From Swaminathania salitolerans (lineage in GTDB: Bacteria > Pseudomonadota > Alphaproteobacteria > Acetobacterales > Acetobacteraceae), in assembly GCF_025994315.1 (NCBI RefSeq), contig NZ_BAQE01000002.1: DNA of 64,000 nucleotides; one strand, 5' to 3'. The notes beneath the pieces were generated by a model that had not been told where the DNA came from, did no database searches, and worked only from the letters and a program-made list of their open reading frames with translations. Shown here one piece after another: positions 16,927-25,454 of the stretch. Within the stretch, counting starts at the first letter, position 1; each line of letters starts with the position of its first letter. A program made the translations under genes and the position numbers.

Positions 16927-18129
16927 ATGTCCATGACGGCCAGACGGCGCCTGCGCGATATCTATCTGCTTACGGATTTCGAAAAGGCCGTCCGGCGTTA
17001 TCTTCCAAAAGCCGTGTTCGAATATGTGCGCAACGGCGCCGGTTCCGAGATCAGCCTGAGACGGAACCGGGCGATCTTCGAGCGTTTTCTGTGGCGTCCC
17101 TATCGGCTGCGCGATGTCAGTGCCTGCGCGGCAGAGATAACCCTCTTCGGTGAGCGATATGCACAGCCTTTCGGCTTCGCGCCGACCGGTGGCGCTGCGA
17201 TGACGCGCTACGATGCCGACAGGATAGAGGCCGCCGCAGCGCAGCGTCACGGGCTGTTCTACGCACTTTCCGCCAATTCCCTGACACCGCTCGAGGACAT
17301 CATCAGGGTCAACCCGCGCGCCTGGTTTGCCGCTTATCTGCCGAGCGATCGGGGCGTGATCGACGGGATGATCGACCGTGTCTCGCATGCGGGCTATACG
17401 GTTTTTCTGGTCACTTGCGACGTCCCCGTGCCCGCGCAACGTATCCCCGAAACCCGGGCCGGATATGCGATGCCGATCCGTCCCAATCTGCGTGCGACCC
17501 TTGGCGGCCTCCGGCGTCCCGGCTGGACGCTCGGCACGCTGGGGCGGACCATTCTGCGCGATGGAAACCCGAGGATCGTGAATATCCGGCCGCAGGGCGG
17601 TCCGGGCCTGTTTTCGAGGGAAATCGCTTCCGTGGGTGGGTCGCCCTGTTTCACCTGGGATCATATCCGCCATATCCGGGCCCGCTGGCGCGGCAAGCTC
17701 GTGCTCAAGGGAATCATGCGTCCCGAGGATGCCAGGGAGGCGGCCGCGATCGGCGTGGACGGAATCGTCGTGTCCGATCACGGGGCGCGGCTGCTCGATA
17801 CGACCGTGGCCCCGCTCGAGATCCTGCGAGAGATCAGGCATGCGTCCGGCTCCATGACGGTCATGGTCGATAGCGGATTTCGCACGGGCGGCGATGTGCT
17901 CAAGGCCATGGCGCTCGGTGCGGATGCGGTGATGATCGGACGCCCCTTCCTGCAGGCCTGCGCCCTTGCGGGGGCCGCGGGGCTCGATCGTGCAGTATCG
18001 ATTCTCCGCACGGAGATCCTGCGCGATCTGGGCCTGCTCGGCATATCCCGGCTCGAAGCGCTGGACATGACGCTTCTCAAGGACCTTCACGAGGTGGGAT
18101 TTGCGCAGATGGCGCCGGACACGGTCTGA
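16927..18129 (+). CDS. lldD: FMN-dependent alpha-hydroxy acid dehydrogenase, L-lactate dehydrogenase-like
   Basis: A 400-residue TIM-barrel flavoprotein that oxidises L-lactate or another L-2-hydroxy acid to the keto acid. FMN-binding segments are FAPTGGAAMTRYDADRIEAAAA and LVLKGIM. The active-site loop is VSDHGARLLDT, with the catalytic His and substrate Arg preserved although most relatives have NHGGR. The phosphate-binding end is DSGFRTGGDVLKAMALGADAVMIGRPF. GGGAGAAG precedes the ATG. The divergent TPP enzyme could take the pyruvate it would form. Glycolate or mandelate specificity is possible, so the symbol is provisional. Confidence 0.8.
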   Translation: MSMTARRRLRDIYLLTDFEKAVRRYLPKAVFEYVRNGAGSEISLRRNRAIFERFLWRPYRLRDVSACAAEITLFGERYAQPFGFAPTGGAAMTRYDADRIEAAAAQRHGLFYALSANSLTPLEDIIRVNPRAWFAAYLPSDRGVIDGMIDRVSHAGYTVFLVTCDVPVPAQRIPETRAGYAMPIRPNLRATLGGLRRPGWTLGTLGRTILRDGNPRIVNIRPQGGPGLFSREIASVGGSPCFTWDHIRHIRARWRGKLVLKGIMRPEDAREAAAIGVDGIVVSDHGARLLDTTVAPLEILREIRHASGSMTVMVDSGFRTGGDVLKAMALGADAVMIGRPFLQACALAGAAGLDRAVSILRTEILRDLGLLGISRLEALDMTLLKDLHEVGFAQMAPDTV

Positions 18130-18234
18130 GTCATGTGTGACCGGTCGCGTGACCCGACTGTGCGTCCGGCTGCAACTCCGTTGTCCGGGCGAGGTTGAAG
18201 GCTGCGCACCCCGCTGCAACCGAAGGAACACGAC

Positions 18235-19389
18235 ATGCTGCCTCCCGTTCTCTACGATCCGGGCCTCGAGATGCCCGCCGCCGATGAGGAAGGCGTCATC
18301 CGCGACATCCTGACCCAGTTTCACAGGATCGTCTCGGCCACGCATCGCGATCTCGGACATGCGGAGAGGGGGGTACATGCGAAAAGCCACGCTTTGCTCG
18401 AGGGCTCCCTTCATGTGCATCGGGATCTGTCTGCCGAACTGGCGCAGGGGCTCTTTGCGACACCCGGCACCTATCCGCTGGTTGCACGTCTTTCCGCCAT
18501 ACCCGGCGACCCCCTGCGCGACGCCGTATCAGGGCCGCGCGGTCTGGCGCTCAAGATCGACGGGGTCGAGGGAGAGCTGCTCGAAACCGCCGGGGGGAAT
18601 GCGGTGCAGGATTTCCTGTTCGCCAATGGGACGGCGTTCGGCGCACCGACGGCCTATCAGTTTCTGCAGTCCTTACGCCTGCTGGCCCTGACGACGGATC
18701 GGGCTGAAGGCGCGAAAGCCGCTCTCTCGCGGCTGCTTCGCAGGGTGCAGCGTGTGCTGGCGCGTTTCGGGCATCGCTCCGCGATGCTCGATGCGCTCGG
18801 CGGTTTCCTGCCGACCCACCCCCTTGGCGACCGGTTTCACTCCCAGGTTCCCCTGCGTCACGGTCGCCATGTGGCCAAATACGATATCGTGCCGGACTCC
18901 GAAAATTTCCGACGGCTCTCCGGGGCGACCATCGATATCGATCGCGATCCTTTCGCGATCCGCAACGCAATCTCCCGGGTCATGGCCGCAGAGGGCGGGC
19001 GCTGGAGCCTGCGCGTGCAGCTCTGCCGCGACGTCGAGGCCCAGCCGATCGAGAATGGCGCCGTCGAATGGAGCGAGGCGATCAGCCCTTTCCAGAATGT
19101 CGCGACCATCGAATTGCCGCCACAGACGAGCTGGAGCCGGGAGCGCGCCCGCTCGCTCGAGGACGCGCTGTGTTTCTCACCCTGGCAGGGGCTCGAGGCG
19201 CATCGCCCGCTTGGCAATATCATGCGCGCGCGCCGCGCCGCCTATCCTTTCTCCTCCGGGCTGCGCGGCCGTCTGAACGGCTGTCCCGTTCACGGTCTCT
19301 TTCCGAAAACCATCCACAAGAACGGTCGTTCAGATCAGGCTCAGCGCTCGGAGCAGGCGCATGATGCTGACAGTGAGGCTGCGGGCTGA
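18235..19389 (+). CDS. Catalase-family heme protein (small, SrpA-like)
   Basis: A 384-residue protein of the catalase superfamily. Distal-side motif ERGVHAKSHALLEGSLHVH holds the heme-pocket His. GPRGLALKIDGVEGE follows the conserved glycine-rich stretch. The proximal Tyr lies in NIMRARRAAYPFSS, the R-x-x-x-Y variant of this subfamily. It is shorter than true KatA catalases (about 480-700) and may be a peroxidase or a poor catalase. No signal peptide is visible, so it is probably cytoplasmic. Its closeness to a hydroxy-acid oxidase-type gene would make sense if peroxide is produced there. Confidence 0.8.
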   Translation: MLPPVLYDPGLEMPAADEEGVIRDILTQFHRIVSATHRDLGHAERGVHAKSHALLEGSLHVHRDLSAELAQGLFATPGTYPLVARLSAIPGDPLRDAVSGPRGLALKIDGVEGELLETAGGNAVQDFLFANGTAFGAPTAYQFLQSLRLLALTTDRAEGAKAALSRLLRRVQRVLARFGHRSAMLDALGGFLPTHPLGDRFHSQVPLRHGRHVAKYDIVPDSENFRRLSGATIDIDRDPFAIRNAISRVMAAEGGRWSLRVQLCRDVEAQPIENGAVEWSEAISPFQNVATIELPPQTSWSRERARSLEDALCFSPWQGLEAHRPLGNIMRARRAAYPFSSGLRGRLNGCPVHGLFPKTIHKNGRSDQAQRSEQAHDADSEAAG

Positions 19390-20311
19390 ACAGACGACGG
19401 TCGGGTCTCTGTTATGGTGCGTGGCGACGCACCGTCACGGCGCAATCCGGGCTGCAGCTGTGCGACAGGATAACGGCGTCGCGATCCACATCTGATGTAT
19501 AAACGAGCAGATTCGCGCAAAAATCCAGCCTGTAACGCAGAAACAGCTTTCTCTCATCGGAAATTCGGTTCCGGACAGATTGGTATGTGCAGCCGCAGCG
19601 AGCCGAAAACCAGCCCGTAGCGGAAGAACGGTCCACGAGGGCGGCAGTGCCTGAAAGATGGTCACCTGGGCAGGCATCCTCATGAAGCCGGACCGTGGAT
19701 TTCTTTCGACAGGTGTCAGAAGCGACGACCTGTTCACGCCTCATATGCGCCCCCCGAATGGATGACCTGGCGACTTCTTCTCTCCGAAGATCCAATCCAG
19801 ATCGGTCGTGCCGCTGATGATGCGCTGACGATTCCGCCTGCCTGCCATCGAGCCGGTTTTTCATGCGAACGAAGATACCTATGGATCATCCCGCCAGCAG
19901 AGCCTGCTGCAATTCGCGACAATGATCGTGTCCCAAAGGCGTAGGCTGCTTGTCCCGCGGCTAATACCGATCGTTCTGTGCAAGGGGTTCTCAACGCCCG
20001 GGGAAATGTGACCTTCATCACCCGCAAGGCGCGGATAAGCGTCGGGTTCTGGCGGCTGAACCCGGCAAAATGTTACATTACGTTACTTTATATTGCAAAA
20101 GGTGTGCCTGCGCAGAAAAAAATATCGAAGAAACAAGGATAAATCTCTCAAATATATTTTAGTGCTGTTTTTCAAACCCATTTGAGTGGAAGTAGAGATG
20201 ATTTGCGGATACTCAAGCAATTACTTGGTTTTAATTATTTGAATATAGATCATATCTGATCGTCGAATATCGGCGGCGACATGATGTGAAGAGCTGGGAA
20301 GTTCTAGATCC
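19390..20311. other. 922-base gene-poor stretch upstream of the large Hint gene
   Basis: Short open frames occur (for example 19412-19864 minus and 19734-20027 minus) but none has a recognisable domain, a convincing ribosome-binding site or codon use like its neighbours. GC content falls steadily. The last 270 bases are clearly AT-rich and probably hold the promoter of the 20312 gene. It could contain gene remnants I cannot identify. Confidence 0.5.
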
Positions 20312-23300
20312 ATGAATAGCAATATCCGGAGTGACGACGACGCTCTTGATGTCGTTCAAACAGACCTATCGAAACAGGCGAGTCTCGAAGGCCTCCTTGG
20401 AACCGAGGAATTTCAGTCGTTTGCTGCGATGTCGGTTGGGACGATGACATGGTCAGGCGCGCTGGAATGGAAAATCGGCGCAGGCGCACTAACGGTGGAG
20501 ATTCAAGGTAATATTGATATCGACGCCCTGAATGCTCAGGTAGACGGTTATACTGGTGGCATCAATACGATGTATTGGGGTATATCGTGGGGATTTGGAA
20601 GTTGGCACGCCCAAGGTCAAGCTTGGGATCAGATAAACAGCACATTAGGCACTTCCATAGATAATGACACATCTTTCGACTTTCTCCCTTTTCTGCATTA
20701 TTGTGATATAAATTTCACAGGTAGTAGCATTGTCTCGGTCCCCGTACTGATAGCAGCGCCTGTTTCCCCGGGCGAAGATCCGAGTCTCGAAATCGCTCCA
20801 GTGGACGGTGGCGCTGTAGAGATCAGCGGACAGATTGCCTATGCAGAAGGATTCATTAACGTAAAAATCTCTGCCGGATCCCTGACAATAGACAGAGCAT
20901 TCAGTGTTCAAGGCGATTTTTACATAGGAAAAGGCGCGCGTTACAATTTTGGGGGGGAGGCGGCGGACACCGGGAGCCTGGATCCCTGGATGCGTAAATA
21001 CGTCGAAAAAATATCTTACTGTAACGGGGCTGCTTCGGCCAGGTCCTTCAACTGTCAGACGCTCGATCACTCGACCGTATATCTGGATGGAGGCGCTGTA
21101 TCGGTCGGAACCGACGGTATGATGATACTGGATTCCGGATCCAGTCTCCTCGTACGTCAGCCTAGTAGTATTTCGGGTAATTATATAGTCGGCTTCAATG
21201 ATAACAAAATCATTCTAGACGCGCTCCTCACACTTGAAAAAGACACGAACGTGTTCGCGTCCTGTGATATCGACCTCACCACCGCCGGTTTCACGGGGGC
21301 AGGACAGCTTGTCGTCTGTGGCGACACGTTCAATGGCACCACCTGGTCGACATCTACGCTGGATATTGGCGGAAACGTCGATATTGGCAATGTCGCAGTC
21401 GGTTTCAACCCACTTTATACGGCAGGGATTGGAGGTAAGTCTGTAGACTTCACGGGAACAAGTAGTCCTGATGCGAATTCGGGCGGAGCCATCGAGGTCA
21501 CAAGTAGCTTCACTCTGAACGGAAATATCCAGATAGGGGGCGACTCGAATGGCCGTGGGATACTGGATGTGTCCAAGGAAGGCGTGACTATCAATACAGG
21601 ATCTGTCTCCGCGTGTATAACATTGGAGAATCGTTACGGGGAGATAGTTCTCGCTCCAAATTCCATCGTTCATCCGGAAATATCTGTGAAAGATGGTAGT
21701 TTGACGCTGAATGCTGCGGATCAGCTCGATACACTCTCAATCGCAGGCGGTAGTGTCGAGGAGGTGCCTGACAGCTCCGGCAACAGCCAGGCTGTGATCA
21801 TCAACAAATACGTACAGACAGGAGGCGTCGCAGATATTGCAAACCTGCAGTTCACTGGGGAGGTGACGATCAGCGGTGGAACTCTGGAGGCGCTCGAGAT
21901 CAATAGCCTTGGCAATATCGCGGTAACCGGTTCCGGGATGATCGAGGTTACCTCCGGGGATATAGCAACGATAGACATATCGACCAGCCGCAATAACATC
22001 ATCGGATCTTCCTTCTCTATATTGCGACTTCTTTCCGGAAACGAAGGTGATACGACAGTATCCTCGATAAACAACTCCGAGATCATAGTCGCGTCCGGTC
22101 AGCTCGACATCACAGCGGATGGAGGAACGGGCAGTTCGCTGGTGCTGTCAGGCGGGGTCGTGCGGATCGAGGATAATGCGGATCTGAAACAGCTATGTAT
22201 TTCAGGAGGAGATCTGCAGTTACAGGCATCCCTTACGATTACTGAAGGGCTTACAACATCCGAGGGACAACTGGGGCGACTATCCTTTTCAGGCGGCGGA
22301 TTGATATTTGAGTGTTCTGGCATTTTCGATATCGCCTCGCATATAGTGATAAGCAGTGCCGGAGGCTCAATAGCACTGCAGGCGAGAGGGAGTTCTCTGA
22401 ATATTCAGGGGACGAGCGAAATCGACGGGAAGTTCATACTGTCCGGAACAGGAGCTTATATAATAGGCGCGGATTGTAGCGGAGGCGGAGACATCATTTT
22501 GGAGAGCGGTGTTTCCATGCTGATCGGCGATGGTATATCGATCGCGCCGACAGTCGTCCTCGAAGGTGGGAACACCCTGGATCTGATGGGTCCCGACGCG
22601 AGTTTGTCAAATATAGATATATCTGGAGAAAATAACAAGATAACATTCTCAGGAGTCGTTCCAAACAGAAGTCACGTTTGTCTGGACGTCACCATCACGA
22701 ATTTCGGATCAGGTGTCTTGATCGATTTTCCTGATATTTCTTCTTCACAATATGAGATCATCAAGGCGGTATTCCACGACGGCAGGATCGTGGTGTCATG
22801 GAAAAACGTATCTGACGGTAACATCGGAACGATCGAGATCATGAGCGTCTCCGGCCCGTCGCTGAAAAATGGGGAAACGCTCCGGGTTTCAAACGATGGC
22901 AGTGGTGGAATAGAGGTCGAAACGTGTTTTTTGACTGGCACATTGATAGACACGGTCAGGGGGTGGTTACCGGTTGAGGATCTCAGAGTGGGGGATTTCG
23001 TTCGTACATACAAAAACAGTGCGACCAGTGTTTCCCGTATAAACTGGATCGGCCATGGACATTCTCGCTTCAGGCCAGGGCTGCCGAAAGACTTGTCAGG
23101 GATGCCTGTTGTTGTCCGGCGGAATGCATTTGGCGCGGACAGGCCCTTCAAAGACCTGTTCGTGACTGCCGAACACTGCGTTTTCGTAGAAGGACGTCTC
23201 ATACCGGTAAGAATGCTGGTAAATAACATAACGATATCATATTGCGACGAGATTACTGACTACAGATATTATCATTTCCAAACGTCGGAACATGAGGTCA

Positions 23301-23884
23301 TCTCTGCAAATGGGCTGTATACGGAGACTTATCTCGATACTGGTAACCGTGGAATGTTTGATTCATGGGAGGGTACGGCGTCTTGTGACGGGGTAAGTCC
23401 AATTCAGCTATGCGATGATCGTGTTGTAGTCGAGAAAATCTATAGAACTATTTTTCCGAAGTTTGTCGTCGGTTCGAAGGAATGGACGCTCACCAATGAT
23501 TTCCTCCATCTGAGACTCTCGACAGGGAGAGAGGTATCAGCAAAAAAAATTGACGGTAATATGATGGTATTCGACATACCGGGCGTGGAGATACAGGTTT
23601 CTCTCATCTCTCACGCCGCGAGGCCGTGCGACTGCGTTGCTCCTTTTGTTGATGACAGGCGAATGTTGGGTGCTCTTATCGGTCGCATTGTCGTGTCGGA
23701 TGGTTCCCTCTCTTGCCCGGTCGACCGTCATTTCCGTGACAATCTGCGGGGGTGGCATTGCCTGGAGCAGGGCCCATACCGCTGGACGAATGGGAACGCG
23801 TCGTTGCCTTTGGATGTTCCCTTCGAGAAGTCGAAGCCGTGCGAGATAATTATCGAAGTATTGAGTGGATCTCCACCATGCTGA
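20312..23884 (+). CDS. Large Hint-domain surface protein with beta-repeat passenger
   Basis: 1190 residues. Residues 1-40 are polar. Residues 40-150 form an aromatic- and glycine-rich module (WSGALEWKIGAGALTVEIQG, TMYWGISWGFGSWHAQGQAW) that I cannot assign. From about 160 to 865 come repeated short beta segments rich in G, S, I and V (LTLNAADQLDTLSIAGGSVE, GGTLEALEINSLGNIAVTG), looking like a beta-helix or fibre passenger. The Hint_2 domain starts at Cys872 (CFLTGTLIDT), with T952-A-E-H955 and YLDTGNR. A conserved C-terminal domain follows (about 1055-1187), ending in GWHCLEQGPYRWTNGNASLPL. No signal peptide or outer-membrane barrel is visible. Base composition is lower in GC than the surroundings. 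The ribosome-binding site is weak (GGGAAG). Confidence 0.8.
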   Translation: MNSNIRSDDDALDVVQTDLSKQASLEGLLGTEEFQSFAAMSVGTMTWSGALEWKIGAGALTVEIQGNIDIDALNAQVDGYTGGINTMYWGISWGFGSWHAQGQAWDQINSTLGTSIDNDTSFDFLPFLHYCDINFTGSSIVSVPVLIAAPVSPGEDPSLEIAPVDGGAVEISGQIAYAEGFINVKISAGSLTIDRAFSVQGDFYIGKGARYNFGGEAADTGSLDPWMRKYVEKISYCNGAASARSFNCQTLDHSTVYLDGGAVSVGTDGMMILDSGSSLLVRQPSSISGNYIVGFNDNKIILDALLTLEKDTNVFASCDIDLTTAGFTGAGQLVVCGDTFNGTTWSTSTLDIGGNVDIGNVAVGFNPLYTAGIGGKSVDFTGTSSPDANSGGAIEVTSSFTLNGNIQIGGDSNGRGILDVSKEGVTINTGSVSACITLENRYGEIVLAPNSIVHPEISVKDGSLTLNAADQLDTLSIAGGSVEEVPDSSGNSQAVIINKYVQTGGVADIANLQFTGEVTISGGTLEALEINSLGNIAVTGSGMIEVTSGDIATIDISTSRNNIIGSSFSILRLLSGNEGDTTVSSINNSEIIVASGQLDITADGGTGSSLVLSGGVVRIEDNADLKQLCISGGDLQLQASLTITEGLTTSEGQLGRLSFSGGGLIFECSGIFDIASHIVISSAGGSIALQARGSSLNIQGTSEIDGKFILSGTGAYIIGADCSGGGDIILESGVSMLIGDGISIAPTVVLEGGNTLDLMGPDASLSNIDISGENNKITFSGVVPNRSHVCLDVTITNFGSGVLIDFPDISSSQYEIIKAVFHDGRIVVSWKNVSDGNIGTIEIMSVSGPSLKNGETLRVSNDGSGGIEVETCFLTGTLIDTVRGWLPVEDLRVGDFVRTYKNSATSVSRINWIGHGHSRFRPGLPKDLSGMPVVVRRNAFGADRPFKDLFVTAEHCVFVEGRLIPVRMLVNNITISYCDEITDYRYYHFQTSEHEVISANGLYTETYLDTGNRGMFDSWEGTASCDGVSPIQLCDDRVVVEKIYRTIFPKFVVGSKEWTLTNDFLHLRLSTGREVSAKKIDGNMMVFDIPGVEIQVSLISHAARPCDCVAPFVDDRRMLGALIGRIVVSDGSLSCPVDRHFRDNLRGWHCLEQGPYRWTNGNASLPLDVPFEKSKPCEIIIEVLSGSPPC

Positions 23885-24218
23885 CAAAATGTCCCCGGTG
23901 ACGCAGATCTGGGGCGGCGAGAAAAAGAGCGGTCGTGTTATCCTTGTCTGGTTCTCCGGTGTTCGCGAAAACAGACAGAGCAAACGAATTCATTTACTTG
24001 GGATGGAAAGTATAAAAAAGCTGGGAAAACCACGTTCATATCTACCGTCGTAAAATTATAAATCTAGTCGTTGAACTGGTATTCGACAGAATGTTGGATT
24101 GCGTATCAATTATGGCGTTTCAGATGCGATACATCGGTCGAGTTAGATTGTGCAATCTGAAGTCTCTTGACGGCACTGAGGCGCATGTTGTTGGTATTTT
24201 CTGTGGGGAAGAAGATAG
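23885..24218. other. 334-base AT-rich spacer between Hint and Crp/Fnr genes
   Basis: No credible gene. It is AT-rich from about 24000 onward, with a good ribosome-binding site (GGGGAAGAAG) at its right end for the regulator gene. I see no clear terminator for the Hint gene and no perfect Crp/Fnr-type palindrome. Confidence 0.5.
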
Positions 24219-24890
24219 ATGAGACATGATTCCGAATTGTTTTCGGACGGACAAGTAGATCCGGGAGTTATAAAGGTTATCACGGAACACAGTACTCTCG
24301 TCAGAAAGAACGCGGGGGATAAGATAAGTTTCAATTTCGAAGACAATAAGATTCTGTTATACGTCTTATCGGGTAGTCAGAAGATTATTCAGTATTCCGA
24401 GAACGGTTCGGACGTAATACTGGATTTTTCTGGTCCAGGTTCGTTGATCGGATATGCCGAGTTGTCTTACAAGACATTCAGTGTGGAGTTCCTGAGCGCA
24501 ACTGACGCCTATATCATTCCTTCCCATATCATGCGTTCGATGATGCAAGCGAGCAGCTCGATGCGAAACTATATCATGTCCAGTATGAGTAATCGCCTCA
24601 ATCATATGATCGACCATGTGGCCTGTCTGGCCACTTTCACCGCGACTCAGCGGCTCGCAAAATTCCTCGCAAGTCGCCGCTGGGAAGGGAGTGCGCCGAT
24701 AAGGCACGAAAGTCCGATAATACTTCCGATGTCGCAACGGGATATATCCACCTATCTCGGCTTGAGTCGGGAAACGGTAACGAGAGCATTCGCGACCCTG
24801 AACCGCTCTTCGATTATATCGATGCAGGGTTACCGTCGTATTCGCATTAACGACGTAGACAGGCTTCTTCATATTTTCCAACGAGGCTGA
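24219..24890 (+). CDS. Crp/Fnr-family transcriptional regulator
   Basis: 223 residues. An N-terminal cyclic-nucleotide-binding-like beta barrel (about residues 25-115: GDKISFNFEDNKILLYVLSGSQKIIQYSENGSDVILDFSGPGSLIG) is followed by a dimerisation helix and a C-terminal winged HTH (MSQRDISTYLGLSRETVTRAFATLNRSSIISM). The recognition helix SRETVTR is typical of the superfamily. It lacks the N-terminal Cys cluster of FNR and the full cAMP phosphate cassette, so the signal is unknown. It shares the low-GC character of the Hint gene upstream and may control it. Confidence 0.88.
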   Translation: MRHDSELFSDGQVDPGVIKVITEHSTLVRKNAGDKISFNFEDNKILLYVLSGSQKIIQYSENGSDVILDFSGPGSLIGYAELSYKTFSVEFLSATDAYIIPSHIMRSMMQASSSMRNYIMSSMSNRLNHMIDHVACLATFTATQRLAKFLASRRWEGSAPIRHESPIILPMSQRDISTYLGLSRETVTRAFATLNRSSIISMQGYRRIRINDVDRLLHIFQRG

Positions 24891-25454
24891 CACAGTCCCT
24901 GATCCGGAATCGCGTCTAGGACATTCCGTCATAAGCCTGCCAGACGTCCAGAGAGCAAGTATGTTCTCATCTGGCAGCAATGCCTCCGATGACGAACGTG
25001 ACGAGGTCGATGCGATGCGTGCCGTTGGGCCAAACTCGCCTGCATTGGGAGACCTATCCCGCAAGGTCCCGGGAGGCGTTTTCACGGTTGCTTGCAGAAC
25101 CTCACAGGATCCGACGTTGACGGTTCGATTGGCGGGCTTGCAAGGGAAAATCTCCTGTTTGGCGACAGCATTTTCCCCGTGATTGCGCCCGGGAACACAG
25201 GAAGGACCGGGGAGGTAGAAAACGTCTGTTGCTTTCATCGCGCGGAAGTCCGTGGCGCATCGTAAACGAAGCTCTCACCGGAATCCTGCAAGGCGAGGCC
25301 GGTTATCATGACGCGCGATGTTTTCTGGGGATCGACGCATCAATCCGCGCAAAGTCTCCTGTTCCCGCCAGACCGATGATCATCGTCTGGCGGTCGAGGT
25401 ATCGCATCGTTCGAATGCGCTCGAGCACGAGCGGCACCGCTGCGGTTCGGGCCG
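24891..25454. other. 564-base stretch without a recognisable gene
   Basis: Open frames on both strands encode no recognisable domain. It lies between the 3' ends of the Crp/Fnr gene and the TonB receptor gene. The only structure I see is the bulged hairpin at 25367-25391. A degraded mobile-element fragment is possible but unsupported. Confidence 0.45.
25367..25391. terminator. Hairpin downstream of the TonB-dependent receptor gene
   Basis: GCCAGAC-C-GATGAT faces ATCATCGTCTGGC: 13 paired bases with one bulged C and almost no loop. It is about 65 bases past the receptor stop on the minus strand. It has no T-run, so terminator function is uncertain. Confidence 0.35.

Noticed and set aside
19762..19944. 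Short frame with IQIGRAADDALTIP, reminiscent of an FHA domain
   Set aside because: Only about 14 residues resemble the motif and the frame is 60 residues long; most likely chance.
24891..25454. Insertion-sequence remnant
   Set aside because: No terminal inverted repeats, target duplication or transposase motif could be seen.
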